Shown: in pieces, positions 33,294 to 39,928 of the stretch | How the letters are laid out: each line of letters opens with the position of its first letter | How positions within the stretch are numbered: the first letter of the stretch is position 1 | Source of the DNA: Bradyrhizobium sp. KBS0727 | GTDB lineage: Bacteria; Pseudomonadota; Alphaproteobacteria; Rhizobiales; Xanthobacteraceae | Length of the DNA stretch: 64,000 nt | Reading direction: 5' to 3' | Assembly: GCF_005937885.2 (NCBI RefSeq) | Contig: NZ_CP042176.1 | Location: 4,025,501-4,089,500, forward strand | Notes under the pieces: generated by a model | What the model was told of the DNA's origin: nothing | Database searches by the model: none | The model's input: the letters and a program-made list of their open reading frames with translations, nothing else | Made by a program: the position numbers and the translations under genes

Positions 33294-33595
33294 GATGGTG
33301 TCGCCTCAAACAGATCCGCCGGCTCGGCCTGCAGCGCCTTGCCCGCATAGCCCATCGCCAGCAGCGCGCGGGCGACCAGGTGCCAGACGTGAATGGATTG
33401 CCGCGGATAGCGCTTCACTTCGCCGACGCGGTTGGTGACGCGCCGATCCAGCTGCTCGCGGTCACGGCCGCGCAAGGTTTCGGCGCGATAATCGCCATGC
33501 TCGACCGAGCCGCCGACATTGCAGATCGTCATACGGCCGATCTCGGTGACCTTTTTGGTGATGGCGCTATGCAGTTCGATGCGCACCACGATCAT
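33290..33595 (-). CDS. Conserved rhizobial prophage protein
   Basis: 101 residues starting MIVVRIELHSAITKKVTEIGRMTICNVGG, a start I recognise from small proteins shared by many rhizobial prophages. It ends with VWHLVARALLAMGYAGKAL. It has no membrane segment and is beta-rich at the N terminus. It overlaps the DUF5131 gene (ATGA) and the next gene. Function unknown. Confidence 0.7.
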   Translation of the reverse strand: MIVVRIELHSAITKKVTEIGRMTICNVGGSVEHGDYRAETLRGRDREQLDRRVTNRVGEVKRYPRQSIHVWHLVARALLAMGYAGKALQAEPADLFEATPS

Positions 33596-33867
33596 CGGAT
33601 CACCTCGACCATGCCGAGGTCGACGCGGTACGGCCGCGCCTTGGCGTAGACCAACAGGTCGCCGGCGAAACCCTCATGCAGAAACGGCTCGCCCTCGAAC
33701 ATGATCAAGAGCGGCGCGCTGTCGGCAATCACCAGCCGCACGATCGCGAGCTCGGCATGGTCAAACCCGGTCAGCCTGGCGCGCACCGCGCGAACGGCGG
33801 GAACGGTGCCGCCAGTGCCCCGGAGGGCGCCGGACTGCCGGCGATCGACCGTTCCCGCGCCCGTCAT
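33592..33867 (-). CDS. Small hypothetical prophage protein
   Basis: The start is chosen at the ATG overlapping the upstream stop, giving 91 residues. The N terminus is Ala/Gly/Thr-rich and probably disordered. The C-terminal half is structured: FDHAELAIVRLVIADSAPLL followed by IMFEGEPFLHEGFAGDLLVY. No family recognised. It belongs to the tightly overlapping early operon. Confidence 0.55.
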   Translation of the reverse strand: MTGAGTVDRRQSGALRGTGGTVPAVRAVRARLTGFDHAELAIVRLVIADSAPLLIMFEGEPFLHEGFAGDLLVYAKARPYRVDLGMVEVIR

Positions 33868-34121
33868 GGCTGCCACCTGCGCGGCAGCCGCGAGGGATCG
33901 AAATCGCCCGGCTCGTCCATCTGGCGCTGGCCGAACACCGGCCGCGGCGGATAGGGCCGCCGTGGCGGCAGCGCGGCCTCGTCAGAGAGACGCACCGGCG
34001 AGTTGAACGGCCAGGCGATCACCGCAATCAGCACGGCCAGCAGCAGCGCCAGCAGGCAGATCGAGCCGCCGAGGAAATACAGCGGCGCCGCATCGCAGAC
34101 GTGATCGAGGAAATTCATCAT
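33864..34121 (-). CDS. Small single-span membrane protein
   Basis: 85 residues. A long hydrophobic stretch (residues about 13-38, LYFLGGSICLLALLLAVLIAVIAW) is followed by a polar, Pro/Arg-rich cytoplasmic or periplasmic tail (PPRRPYPPRPVFGQRQMDEPGDF). ATGA overlaps link it to both neighbours. In an early operon such a protein could act in superinfection exclusion or membrane anchoring, but there is no direct evidence. Confidence 0.6.
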   Translation of the reverse strand: MMNFLDHVCDAAPLYFLGGSICLLALLLAVLIAVIAWPFNSPVRLSDEAALPPRRPYPPRPVFGQRQMDEPGDFDPSRLPRRWQP

Positions 34122-34534
34122 CGCGGCCCCCTCGCCTCGAGGATCCGCTGCTCGCGGCGGTCAAGGTCGCGCTTCATGCGCAGCTGGTCGCGCTTGAGCT
34201 GGGCGATGTCGGCGAGGTCGAGCAGCTCGTCGAACCAGGGCTGCGGGGTCTCGGCCATGATCGCCCGCAGCACCGCGAGGCCGTGCTCGGACCGCAGCAG
34301 CGCCAGCACCAGATCGAGATTTTCGGGGCGATGGCCGGACAGCATTTTCTGGCATGTGGATAACCCGGCCTGGGTCAAAATATGCAGCGCCCACGCGGCT
34401 TTCTGCGCCGGCAGCAGGTCCTTGATGGTCTGCATCAGCGGCGAAATCTGATTCCCCGCTGTGCAATTCGGTTTCCGGATCCGGAAACGCCCCGATTTGG
34501 CTGGCTTCGCCTTTCGCGCTAGCGGTCGCAGCAT
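34118..34534 (-). CDS. Hypothetical helical protein, first gene of the leftward early operon
   Basis: 138 residues with AGGGGAA before the ATG. The N terminus is basic (MLRPLARKAKPAKSGRFRIRK); the rest is helical (QTIKDLLPAQKAAWALHILTQAG; FDELLDLADIAQLKRDQLRMKRDLDRREQRIL), ending in a likely coiled coil. No conserved family recognised. A basic N terminus plus coiled coil is compatible with a DNA-binding oligomer. Confidence 0.6.
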   Translation of the reverse strand: MLRPLARKAKPAKSGRFRIRKPNCTAGNQISPLMQTIKDLLPAQKAAWALHILTQAGLSTCQKMLSGHRPENLDLVLALLRSEHGLAVLRAIMAETPQPWFDELLDLADIAQLKRDQLRMKRDLDRREQRILEARGPR

Positions 34535-34565
34535 GAGTTCCCCTTTTGGAACAGGAAAGCGGAGA

Positions 34566-34655
34566 TCAGTGCGCGAGCCGGATCAGGATCAGGCCCGCGA
34601 AAACGACGGCGCCGGACAGCGCCAGGTAGAAATGCGTTGTGGGAGTTTGCGGCAT
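34566..34655 (-). CDS. Tiny membrane protein (29 aa)
   Basis: ATG at 34655 with GGAG ten bases upstream; TGA at 34566-34568. The product MPQTPTTHFYLALSGAVVFA then GLILIRLAH has one hydrophobic helix. It sits in the same orientation as the early operon and 31 bases before its next gene. Too short to judge by homology; the opposite strand also has a candidate frame (34654-34833), so one of the two may be spurious. Confidence 0.4.
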   Translation of the reverse strand: MPQTPTTHFYLALSGAVVFAGLILIRLAH

Positions 34656-34833
34656 GGCAGGGATCTCCGATCACGACGAGGCGAGACGCGGCGAACGCAA
34701 CCAGGACGCAACGGAGATTGAGGACAGGATCTCGCGCGTGCTGCGCGAATGGCGCGCCGAGGTGTTGGCCGCAAAGGCAGCGCGCTGGCGCAGTCGATTG
34801 AAGGGCTGGTGGTGGTGGTGGCGCCTGTCATGA
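34654..34833 (+). CDS. Possible small basic helical protein
   Basis: ATG at 34654 with GGGAG eight bases upstream gives 59 residues. The middle is a charged amphipathic helix (IEDRISRVLREWRAEVLAAK), and the end is very unusual: KGWWWWWRLS, five consecutive tryptophans from a GGT/TGG run. It ends next to the Cro-like gene stop, convergent with it. It runs against the early operon, so I give it low confidence. Confidence 0.3.
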   Translation: MAGISDHDEARRGERNQDATEIEDRISRVLREWRAEVLAAKAARWRSRLKGWWWWWRLS

Positions 34834-35091
34834 TGTCACCCGCTGACCGTCGGCGGACTGCGCTTTCCGCGCGTGCATCAGCGCGAGACATTCATAGGTG
34901 AGCCAGTCGATGTTGCGTTCGGAGGCGAGTTGGATGATGCGCGGCCACAACCCGACTGAGATGCGGCCGCGGCGCTTCATTTCCGATCCTGTCGACGACC
35001 CCTTCAACTCCAGCACACGCGAGAACGCGCTGGGCCCCCCGAAGGCCTCGAAGACATCGTCAACGGTTTTGGGCGAATCAATCTCGGGCAT
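34828..35091 (-). CDS. Cro-like regulator (carph-isopro type HTH)
   Basis: 87 residues. It has the pattern VDDVFEAFGGPSAFSRVLEL followed by KRRGRISVGLWPRIIQLASER, typical of the small Cro-like proteins of alphaproteobacteria (VxxxFGGxxAxAxxL...KRRGRIPxxxWPRI). The turn is modified: where homologues have 'VSNWKRRG', this one has SSTGSEMKRRG. It is divergent from the CI-like repressor gene, with palindromic operators between. It probably controls the switch to early transcription. Confidence 0.75.
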   Translation of the reverse strand: MPEIDSPKTVDDVFEAFGGPSAFSRVLELKGSSTGSEMKRRGRISVGLWPRIIQLASERNIDWLTYECLALMHARKAQSADGQRVTS

Positions 35092-35111
35092 GGCTCGGAC
35101 CTACATGATTC

Positions 35112-35147
35112 GTGTTGATCGCGTCAACATGACTTGTGTCAACACAA
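35112..35147. promoter_or_regulatory. Candidate repressor operators between cro-like and cI-like genes
   Basis: GTGTTGA (35112-35118) and TCAACAT (35124-35130) form an inverted repeat with a 5-base spacer. Next to it, TTGTGTCAACACAA (35134-35147) is a near-perfect palindrome containing another TCAACA half-site. The same half-sites with the same 5-base spacing recur at 36398-36416. The intergenic position and repetition make binding by one of the two divergent regulators likely. Confidence 0.6.
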
Positions 35148-35164
35148 TTTGTGATCATGTGCCC

Positions 35165-35845
35165 ATGGATACGATGGGTGAGCGCCTCCGGTATGCGCGC
35201 GAAAAGGCCGGTTTTCCTTCAGCAATGGCTGCGGCGAAGCGGTTCGGCTGGCCTACGTCGACCTACGCCGCGCATGAAAACGGCCAAAATCTTATTCCTG
35301 TGGATACCGTCAAAATCTATGCCCGGACATTCAAGGTCTCGGCCGGCTGGCTGCTGGCCAGGGAGGGCGAGGTCAACCGCTCCAACATGGTTAAGGTCGC
35401 GGGCCTGGTCGGTGCCGGCGGAACGATCGACACCAGTGTCGAAAATCTTGGTCATGAGGGGCTCGACGAAATCGAACTGCCGTTTTCACTTCCGGAAGAG
35501 GCGATCGCATACCGGATCAACGGCGATTCCATGTGGCCGCGCTACGATGACGGCGACGTCATCGTCGTGTTCACAAGGCCCTACGCCATCAGCGAGATGC
35601 TCAACGTTCCCGAGGCGCTGGTCACGACGGCCGACGGCAGTAGGTATCTGAAGCGGATTGTGGAGGGCTCACGGAAGGACCATTACGACCTGATGAGCCA
35701 CAATGCGCCACCGATGCACAATGTGAGGCTTCAATCGGTGGCGGGCGTTCACGCCGTGGTCCGCCGCGGCAGCTGGCGGGCCTTGTCCAATTCCAAAAAG
35801 GCAAAACAGCTGCAGCAGCAGATCAAGAAAGCAAAGCCGGCCTAG
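35165..35845 (+). CDS. CI/LexA-type repressor with S24 peptidase domain
   Basis: 227 residues from the ATG at 35165 (an alternative ATG lies at 35174). The N-terminal HTH (ERLRYAREKAGFPSAMAAAKRFGWPTSTYAAHENG) resembles XRE-type phage repressors. The C-terminal S24 domain has the catalytic Ser in YRINGDSMWPRYDDGDVIVV and Lys in RYLKRIVEG. A lysine-rich tail ends it. It should bind the adjacent palindromes, maintain lysogeny and self-cleave in the SOS response. It stops 3 bases before the convergent exported-protein gene. Confidence 0.9.
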   Translation: MDTMGERLRYAREKAGFPSAMAAAKRFGWPTSTYAAHENGQNLIPVDTVKIYARTFKVSAGWLLAREGEVNRSNMVKVAGLVGAGGTIDTSVENLGHEGLDEIELPFSLPEEAIAYRINGDSMWPRYDDGDVIVVFTRPYAISEMLNVPEALVTTADGSRYLKRIVEGSRKDHYDLMSHNAPPMHNVRLQSVAGVHAVVRRGSWRALSNSKKAKQLQQQIKKAKPA

Positions 35846-35848
35846 GTA

Positions 35849-36346
35849 TCACTGGAAACTGCGGGTGCGTTCGAAGAAGCCGCCATTGCCGGTCGGGATT
35901 CGCGTGGTCACCGCTTCCGAGCTCGGCTTGTTCCGGTTTGAGCCCTGGCCGGCACCGCAGCCGTAAGGGTCACACAAGAAGCCGACGTAATCGGCCTCTC
36001 CGGGAAGGCCGTAAATCTTCACCTGATGCGGTCCAACAATCACCTGCAGGCGCTGAATGCCCTTCCCGTCAGCCCGGCTGAGCTCGACGGTAGACACCCC
36101 CTCGGTGATGGCCTTGAACGCGATCGTGCTGTCGCTTCGGGGTGTGATCTCGACAAGATTTTGTACCGGGATGTCAATCCGATCGATTGGGTTCTCAAAC
36201 CTGAAAAAGCGGGTTTCTCCCATCTGCAAGTGGATTGTCCCGTCGATCGGGAGCGTGACCTCCCTCATAGCCTGGGCCATCGCAGCATTGGCCAGCACCA
36301 CAAGGCAGGCCGCGGCAAGGCAACTCAAGATACGGGAAATCAACAT
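35849..36346 (-). CDS. Exported protein with a pilus-assembly N-terminal-like domain (moron candidate)
   Basis: 165 residues, with signal peptide MLISRILSCLAAACLVVLANAAMA and AGGGGG before the ATG. The mature part (LPIDGTIHLQMGETRFFRF, IPVQNLVEITPRSDSTIAFK, ITEGVSTVELSRADGKGIQRLQVIV) matches the secretin-associated 'pilus formation N-terminal' domain (T2SS/T3SS pil_N) found in CpaC. The secretin part is missing; a Gly/Asn-rich tail with two cysteines follows. It lies beside the repressor, with an operator-bearing promoter region upstream, as expected of a lysogenic-conversion gene. Confidence 0.72.
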   Translation of the reverse strand: MLISRILSCLAAACLVVLANAAMAQAMREVTLPIDGTIHLQMGETRFFRFENPIDRIDIPVQNLVEITPRSDSTIAFKAITEGVSTVELSRADGKGIQRLQVIVGPHQVKIYGLPGEADYVGFLCDPYGCGAGQGSNRNKPSSEAVTTRIPTGNGGFFERTRSFQ

Positions 36347-36397
36347 TTGCAGCCCCCTGAAACGGAAAAAGTATTTCAGGGAGAATGCCCGTCTATA

Positions 36398-36441
36398 TCA
36401 ACATAAATCATGTTGACATTATTCGTGTAAATTCAGATAAA
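36398..36441 (+). promoter_or_regulatory. Promoter with overlapping operator for the rightward block
   Basis: TCAACAT (36398-36404), 5 bases, ATGTTGA (36410-36416) is a perfect inverted repeat. TTGACA at 36413-36418 overlaps its right arm and is followed 17 bases later by GATAAA (36436-36441), a plausible sigma-70 pair reading right toward 36471. The same half-sites occur at the repressor-cro intergenic region, so one regulator may control both. A divergent promoter for the exported-protein gene may share it. Confidence 0.55.
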
Positions 36442-36470
36442 TCCCCCGCTTCAGCACGGGAGAATCACCC

Positions 36471-36953
36471 TTGGCCCCTCGCCGCGCCCACCTCGACCTT
36501 TCCCCGAAAGAATTCCGCGACGCCCTGGTCGACCACGGCTTTGCCTACCTCACGCCGATCGGCCGCTATGTCGATATCCGCGAGCGGCAGGTCGGCCGCT
36601 ATCTCGACCCGGTTAGGGATCGCAGCGGCCGGATCCTCCGCCGGCAGACGCTCGCGGCCCTGCTGGCTGCGCGCGACCAGGCCGAGGCCGCCCGCGCGAT
36701 GATCCGACAGGCGCACGCGCGACGCCAGGCGATCGCCGGCAAGATCGCCCCGCACGTTGTCTCGCCGTGCCGCGCCGACCTCAAGGGAACGGCAGCGATC
36801 GCCCAGCTCGCCGATGATTTCCTCACCCGCTTCGCCAGCGCCGGCCACGTCCAGTTTCTCGACCTGATCCAGATGGGCTGGCGCGCGGACCAGCTGAAGG
36901 CCCATGCCGACGATGCCCGCGCCGTCGCCGATCGCAAGGCAGTGCTGGCATGA
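36471..36953 (+). CDS. Hypothetical protein, first gene of the rightward block (TTG start)
   Basis: 160 residues; TTG start with GGGAG eight bases upstream. The first 70 residues (LDLSPKEFRDALVDHGFAYL, then GRYVDIRERQVGRYLDPVRDRSGRILRR) could form a helix-turn-helix. The rest is long Ala/Arg-rich helix. It is the first gene downstream of the candidate operator promoter and may itself be a regulator. No family recognised. Confidence 0.6.
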   Translation: MAPRRAHLDLSPKEFRDALVDHGFAYLTPIGRYVDIRERQVGRYLDPVRDRSGRILRRQTLAALLAARDQAEAARAMIRQAHARRQAIAGKIAPHVVSPCRADLKGTAAIAQLADDFLTRFASAGHVQFLDLIQMGWRADQLKAHADDARAVADRKAVLA

Positions 36954-36978
36954 GCCCGCGCATGACGGGTTGCCGCCA

Positions 36979-37011
36979 TGTCCGGTGTAGCCCGCAGGGC
37001 GGAGCCGGATG
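36979..37011. repeat. Dispersed Bradyrhizobium-type short repeat
   Basis: TGTCCGGTGTAGCCCGCAGG followed by GCGGAGCCGGATG is a variant of the element at 8125 and 5442-5538. It lies just before, and includes, the start of the small gene at 37009. Confidence 0.55.
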
Positions 37012-37212
37012 ATGCCGCTGTATTCCGCCGACTACACCATGCTGCGGCTGTTGAAATTCGCCGCGTTCGAACGCCACGGCGATCGCTGGCGGTTCGGCAC
37101 CCGCTCGATTGCCGACAGCGTCGTCACCCGCCTCGTCAACGCCGGCCGCGCCGAGCGCGTCGGCGATCGCGTGCAGCTGATCGCCTGTCAGCGGCCGGAG
37201 GGGAAAACCTGA
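37009..37212 (+). CDS. Small winged-helix-like hypothetical protein
   Basis: 67 residues starting with two ATG codons. The sequence (YTMLRLLKFAAFERHGDRWRF, GTRSIADSVVTRLVNAGRAERVGDRVQL) has helix-helix-helix-strand order like a small winged helix: the last part reads as recognition helix plus wing. It is typical of rhizobial prophage genes but without assigned role. Confidence 0.6.
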   Translation: MMPLYSADYTMLRLLKFAAFERHGDRWRFGTRSIADSVVTRLVNAGRAERVGDRVQLIACQRPEGKT

Positions 37213-37274
37213 AACATTTTTTGTATCGCGTGTACGTGCGCCCCGGCGATTCACAGGGGCAGGAGAAGTTCACG

Positions 37275-37790
37275 ATGAATATCCGCGACTACGATCCGAG
37301 CAAGGGGCAGGCCTTTCAGGGCGACGTCTCGATCATCCCGATCCCGGTCGACATCACCATCGCCACCTCGCAGGAAATCAGCCCGGTCAAAGGACGGCTG
37401 ATCCTGCAGGAAGGCGAAGTCTCCGGCCATCACCACGCGATCGACCTGCACCAGCGTCACTTCCAGGCACAGCCGCGCGAGACCGGCGATCCGTTGCTGG
37501 CGACGAAGTCGCCGCGACTGCGCAAGGCGTTCGGCGGCATGACCAAGAAAAACGTCGAGCAGGTGACCGGCACCGCGCATCTGTACCGCGACGATGTCGC
37601 GGTTTCGGAAATGGTCCGCCGCGGCATTCTCACCCGCGCCGATCTCGCCGTCGGCTGCCTGGTGGTATCAGGCGCGCCGATGGCCCTCACCCACGAGGAG
37701 CACGACGGCATCCGCCTGCCGCCGGGGAGTTACCTGATCGGCCGCCAGGTCGAAAGCGCCGGCGCCGAAGAACGCGTCGTCGCCGACTGA
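37275..37790 (+). CDS. Conserved rhizobial phage protein with GHHHAI motif
   Basis: 171 residues from the ATG with AGGAG nine bases upstream; the longer frame upstream would include the dispersed repeat and is not credible. It starts MNIRDYDPSKGQAFQGDVSI and contains LILQEGEVSGHHHAIDL, MTKKNVEQVTGTAHLYRD and GAPMALTHEEHDGIRLPPGSYLIGRQVE. The multiple His/Glu positions recall a small metal-binding cupin-like protein. It recurs in prophages of rhizobia, but the function is not known to me. Confidence 0.68.
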   Translation: MNIRDYDPSKGQAFQGDVSIIPIPVDITIATSQEISPVKGRLILQEGEVSGHHHAIDLHQRHFQAQPRETGDPLLATKSPRLRKAFGGMTKKNVEQVTGTAHLYRDDVAVSEMVRRGILTRADLAVGCLVVSGAPMALTHEEHDGIRLPPGSYLIGRQVESAGAEERVVAD

Positions 37791-37791
37791 G

Positions 37792-37944
37792 ATGAATTCG
37801 ATGGATGCCGCTGCCCTCGCCGCCTCCTGCCTGATCGGCCTCGTCTGGTTCGATCAATGGTGGGCGGTTGGCGAAGCTGCCGGCGCCTGGCTGGGGACGG
37901 CGATTTGCAACCTTATTTTCGGAGGCGACCATGAAGAAGATTGA
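37792..37944 (+). CDS. Small hydrophobic protein (50 aa)
   Basis: ATG at 37792, one base after the previous stop, opens a 50-residue frame (MNSMDAAALAASCLIGLVWF, then DQWWAVGEAAGAWLGTAICN, ending FGGDHEED). It overlaps the first 14 bases of the next gene. Hydrophobic and Trp-rich, with one or two possible membrane segments. Overlap with both neighbours supports it; nothing else is known. Confidence 0.5.
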   Translation: MNSMDAAALAASCLIGLVWFDQWWAVGEAAGAWLGTAICNLIFGGDHEED

Positions 37945-39202
37945 GACGATGACACCCGAGCAGCATGCCGAGTTGCCGGCGCTTCGCGAGCGATGGCGTG
38001 CGGTCGGCTTGGCGACCGCACCCATCCACGAAGAGGCTGCGCGCAGCGCAGTCCGAACTTTGTACGCGGCGGGCGAATGCCCGGCGCCCAAAGCCGTGAT
38101 CGTGCTGGCGTCGCCGATGGCATGCCTGATCGCCCGCGCGATCTGCGAAAAACTGATGTCGCAGCAGCTCGGCGAAAACCAGCGCAAGGTGCTGGAAGCA
38201 AAGCTTCGGGGCCAGCTTTGGGGCCAGCTTCGGGACCAGCTTTGGGACCAGCTTCGGGGCCAGCTTTGGGGCCAGCTTTGGGACCAGCTTTGGGGCCAGC
38301 TTCGGGACCAGCTTCGGGGCCAGCTTCGGGACCAGCTTCGGGGCCAGCTTCGGGACCAGCTTCGGGGCCAGCTTCGGGGCCAGCTTTGGGGCCAGCTTCG
38401 GGACCAGCTTCGGGGCCAGCTTTGGGGCCAGCTTCGGGACCAGCTTCGGGACCAGCTTCGGGACCAGCTTTGGGGCCAGCTTCGGGACCAGCTTCGGGAC
38501 CAGCTTCGGGACCAGCTTCGGGACCAGCTTCGGGACCAGCTTTTCGTCGATCCCTATTTCATCGGCGGCCAGGACGCCTACTGGCTCTCGTTCTACGAGT
38601 TCGGCGAAAAAATCGGCGCGCGCTATGGCGCGCGCACCAAGGAATTATTTGAAGCGTACAAGGGCTACGCGCTCAACTGCGGCTGGATGTATCCGTTCAA
38701 GGAGATCGCCTTCGTCAGCGACCGCCCGGAGCAGATCCATTTCGACGCCCAGCGCCGCCTGCACTCGTCGGCCGGCATGGCGGTTCGCTTCCGCGACGGC
38801 TGGGGTGTTCATGCCTGGCACGGCCTGCGGGTGCCGCCGCGGATCATCGAGACCAAAGAGTTCGACGCCGCCGCGATCGAAAGCGAGAGCAACGCCGAAT
38901 TCCGCCGCGTCCTGCTCGAGCGCGAATATGACGGCCGCAGCGGCTTCGAGCTCTATGCCGAACAGCGCAAGGCCAGACTGATCGCCGAAGATATCTCGCA
39001 CGGCTTTCCGCGCCGGCTGCTGGAAGTCAACGTCAAGGGCGAGAAGATCCGCATCATCGAGGCCACCAACGGCTCGCTGGAGCCGGACGGCTCGCGGCGC
39101 AAATTCCACCTCGGCGCCATGCGCGGCGAGACGCCGGCGGAAGTGGTGGCGGCGAGCTACGGCATCGCCCCGAAAGTCTATGCCGAGGCAGTCCGTACAT
39201 GA
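37931..39202 (+). CDS. DUF6745-like protein with 28 tandem LxxQ tetrapeptide repeats
   Basis: 423 residues, GGAGG six bases before the ATG. Residues 1-91 are a helical N-terminal domain. Residues 92-203 are 28 tandem copies of L-[RW]-[GD]-Q. Residues 204-423 form a conserved C-terminal domain (LFVDPYFIGGQDAYWLSFYE, KGYALNCGWMYPFKEIAFV, HAWHGLRVPPRIIE, EVNVKGEKIRIIEAT, ending VYAEAVRT). Actinobacterial and proteobacterial relatives, which I recall as DUF6745, carry similar SVxxSV or QVxxQV repeats between related domains. No function is established. It is coupled to the next gene by ATGA. Confidence 0.75.
   Translation: MKKIETMTPEQHAELPALRERWRAVGLATAPIHEEAARSAVRTLYAAGECPAPKAVIVLASPMACLIARAICEKLMSQQLGENQRKVLEAKLRGQLWGQLRDQLWDQLRGQLWGQLWDQLWGQLRDQLRGQLRDQLRGQLRDQLRGQLRGQLWGQLRDQLRGQLWGQLRDQLRDQLRDQLWGQLRDQLRDQLRDQLRDQLRDQLFVDPYFIGGQDAYWLSFYEFGEKIGARYGARTKELFEAYKGYALNCGWMYPFKEIAFVSDRPEQIHFDAQRRLHSSAGMAVRFRDGWGVHAWHGLRVPPRIIETKEFDAAAIESESNAEFRRVLLEREYDGRSGFELYAEQRKARLIAEDISHGFPRRLLEVNVKGEKIRIIEATNGSLEPDGSRRKFHLGAMRGETPAEVVAASYGIAPKVYAEAVRT
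38204..38539 (+). repeat. 28-unit 12-bp in-frame tandem repeat
   Basis: Every unit is CTT-YGG-GRC-CAG, where Y gives Arg (C) or Trp (T) and R gives Gly (G) or Asp (A). All other positions are invariant by eye through 336 bp. RD dominates at the 3' end (last five units) and RG/WG units are scattered before. There are no spacers, so it is not a CRISPR array. Gain or loss of units would keep the reading frame. Confidence 0.95.
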
Positions 39203-39459
39203 GCAAGGCGCCCGAACGCCTCAGCAACCGGCAGATCGCCACCATGAAACTGATGGCGGTCTGCGGCGCGCGCGGCGATCCGGTCCGACTGACCCGCGAC
39301 CAACGCGAGGCGATGACGCCGTTGTGGCGTCGCAGCCTGGTCGAAATCTGGTGGCGGCGCTCGCCGACCGAGCGCGCGCTCCAGGGACCGTTCTTCCGCC
39401 TAACCGAACCAGGCCGAACGCTGATCCTTTCCATCCTCGCCGCCAAGAAGGCCGCCTGA
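39199..39459 (+). CDS. Small hypothetical protein
   Basis: 86 residues, start overlapping the previous stop (ATGA). The N-terminal part (LSNRQIATMKLMAVCGARG) and the basic middle (LWRRSLVEIWWRRSPTERALQGPFFRLTEPGR) suggest a small winged-helix-like DNA-binding protein: helix, helix, then 'GPFFRLTEPGRTLI', a common wing pattern. Role unknown. Confidence 0.62.
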   Translation: MSKAPERLSNRQIATMKLMAVCGARGDPVRLTRDQREAMTPLWRRSLVEIWWRRSPTERALQGPFFRLTEPGRTLILSILAAKKAA

Positions 39460-39689
39460 TGAACATGCGCTCACCCTCCGCTGCGGTCCTACACCAACCG
39501 CCCCGCGGCGCTGCCGAGCGCGGCCGTGCGCACCGGCTGGATCTCTGGCGGCTGCGCGGCCAGGCCGCTCGCGCCGCCCATCAGCCGCGCCAGGTGCCGC
39601 CGGCGCCACGATCGACCGACCCCGAGCTGCGCGACGAGATCGAGGCCGCATGGCTCGCCGGCTATGACGGGAGGAACGGCGGGAAATGA
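39459..39689 (+). CDS. Small hypothetical protein
   Basis: 76 residues starting at the ATG in TGATG with the previous stop. Arg/Ala/Pro-rich N terminus, with a more conserved-looking acidic C terminus (DPELRDEIEAAWLAGYDGRNGGK), where 'EAAWLAGYDG' resembles a short motif found in several small rhizobial phage proteins. Function unknown. Confidence 0.5.
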   Translation: MNMRSPSAAVLHQPPRGAAERGRAHRLDLWRLRGQAARAAHQPRQVPPAPRSTDPELRDEIEAAWLAGYDGRNGGK

Positions 39690-39928
39690 CCCCGACGCCG
39701 ATCACAGAGCAACGGCTGCTCGGCGCGATCGTCATCGTATCGGAAGTGATCGTCAAGCACGGCACCAAATATGCGCCCCTGCTCGATCGCCTCGAGCGCG
39801 AGCTGGCGGATTTACGGAACGTCGACGATCCAGTCAGCCGCGCGAGGCGGCACCTGGCACGTGCAGACCTGGCACGCGCACCAGCTGCGGCCGCAGCACC
39901 ATCCCCGGCGCCAGCGCAATTTCGCTGA
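39686..39928 (+). CDS. Small hypothetical protein overlapping the integrase 3' end
   Basis: 80 residues, start by ATGA overlap. The first 50 residues look globular (ITEQRLLGAIVIVSEVIVKHGTKYAPLLDRLEREL). The Ala/Pro-rich tail is encoded in sequence that is also, on the other strand, the integrase C terminus (95-bp convergent overlap). The tail may therefore be dispensable. Confidence 0.5.
   Translation: MTPTPITEQRLLGAIVIVSEVIVKHGTKYAPLLDRLERELADLRNVDDPVSRARRHLARADLARAPAAAAAPSPAPAQFR

Noticed and set aside
38204..38539. Possible CRISPR array
   Set aside because: Units are only 12 bp, contiguous and in frame with a gene; no spacers and no cas genes in the window.
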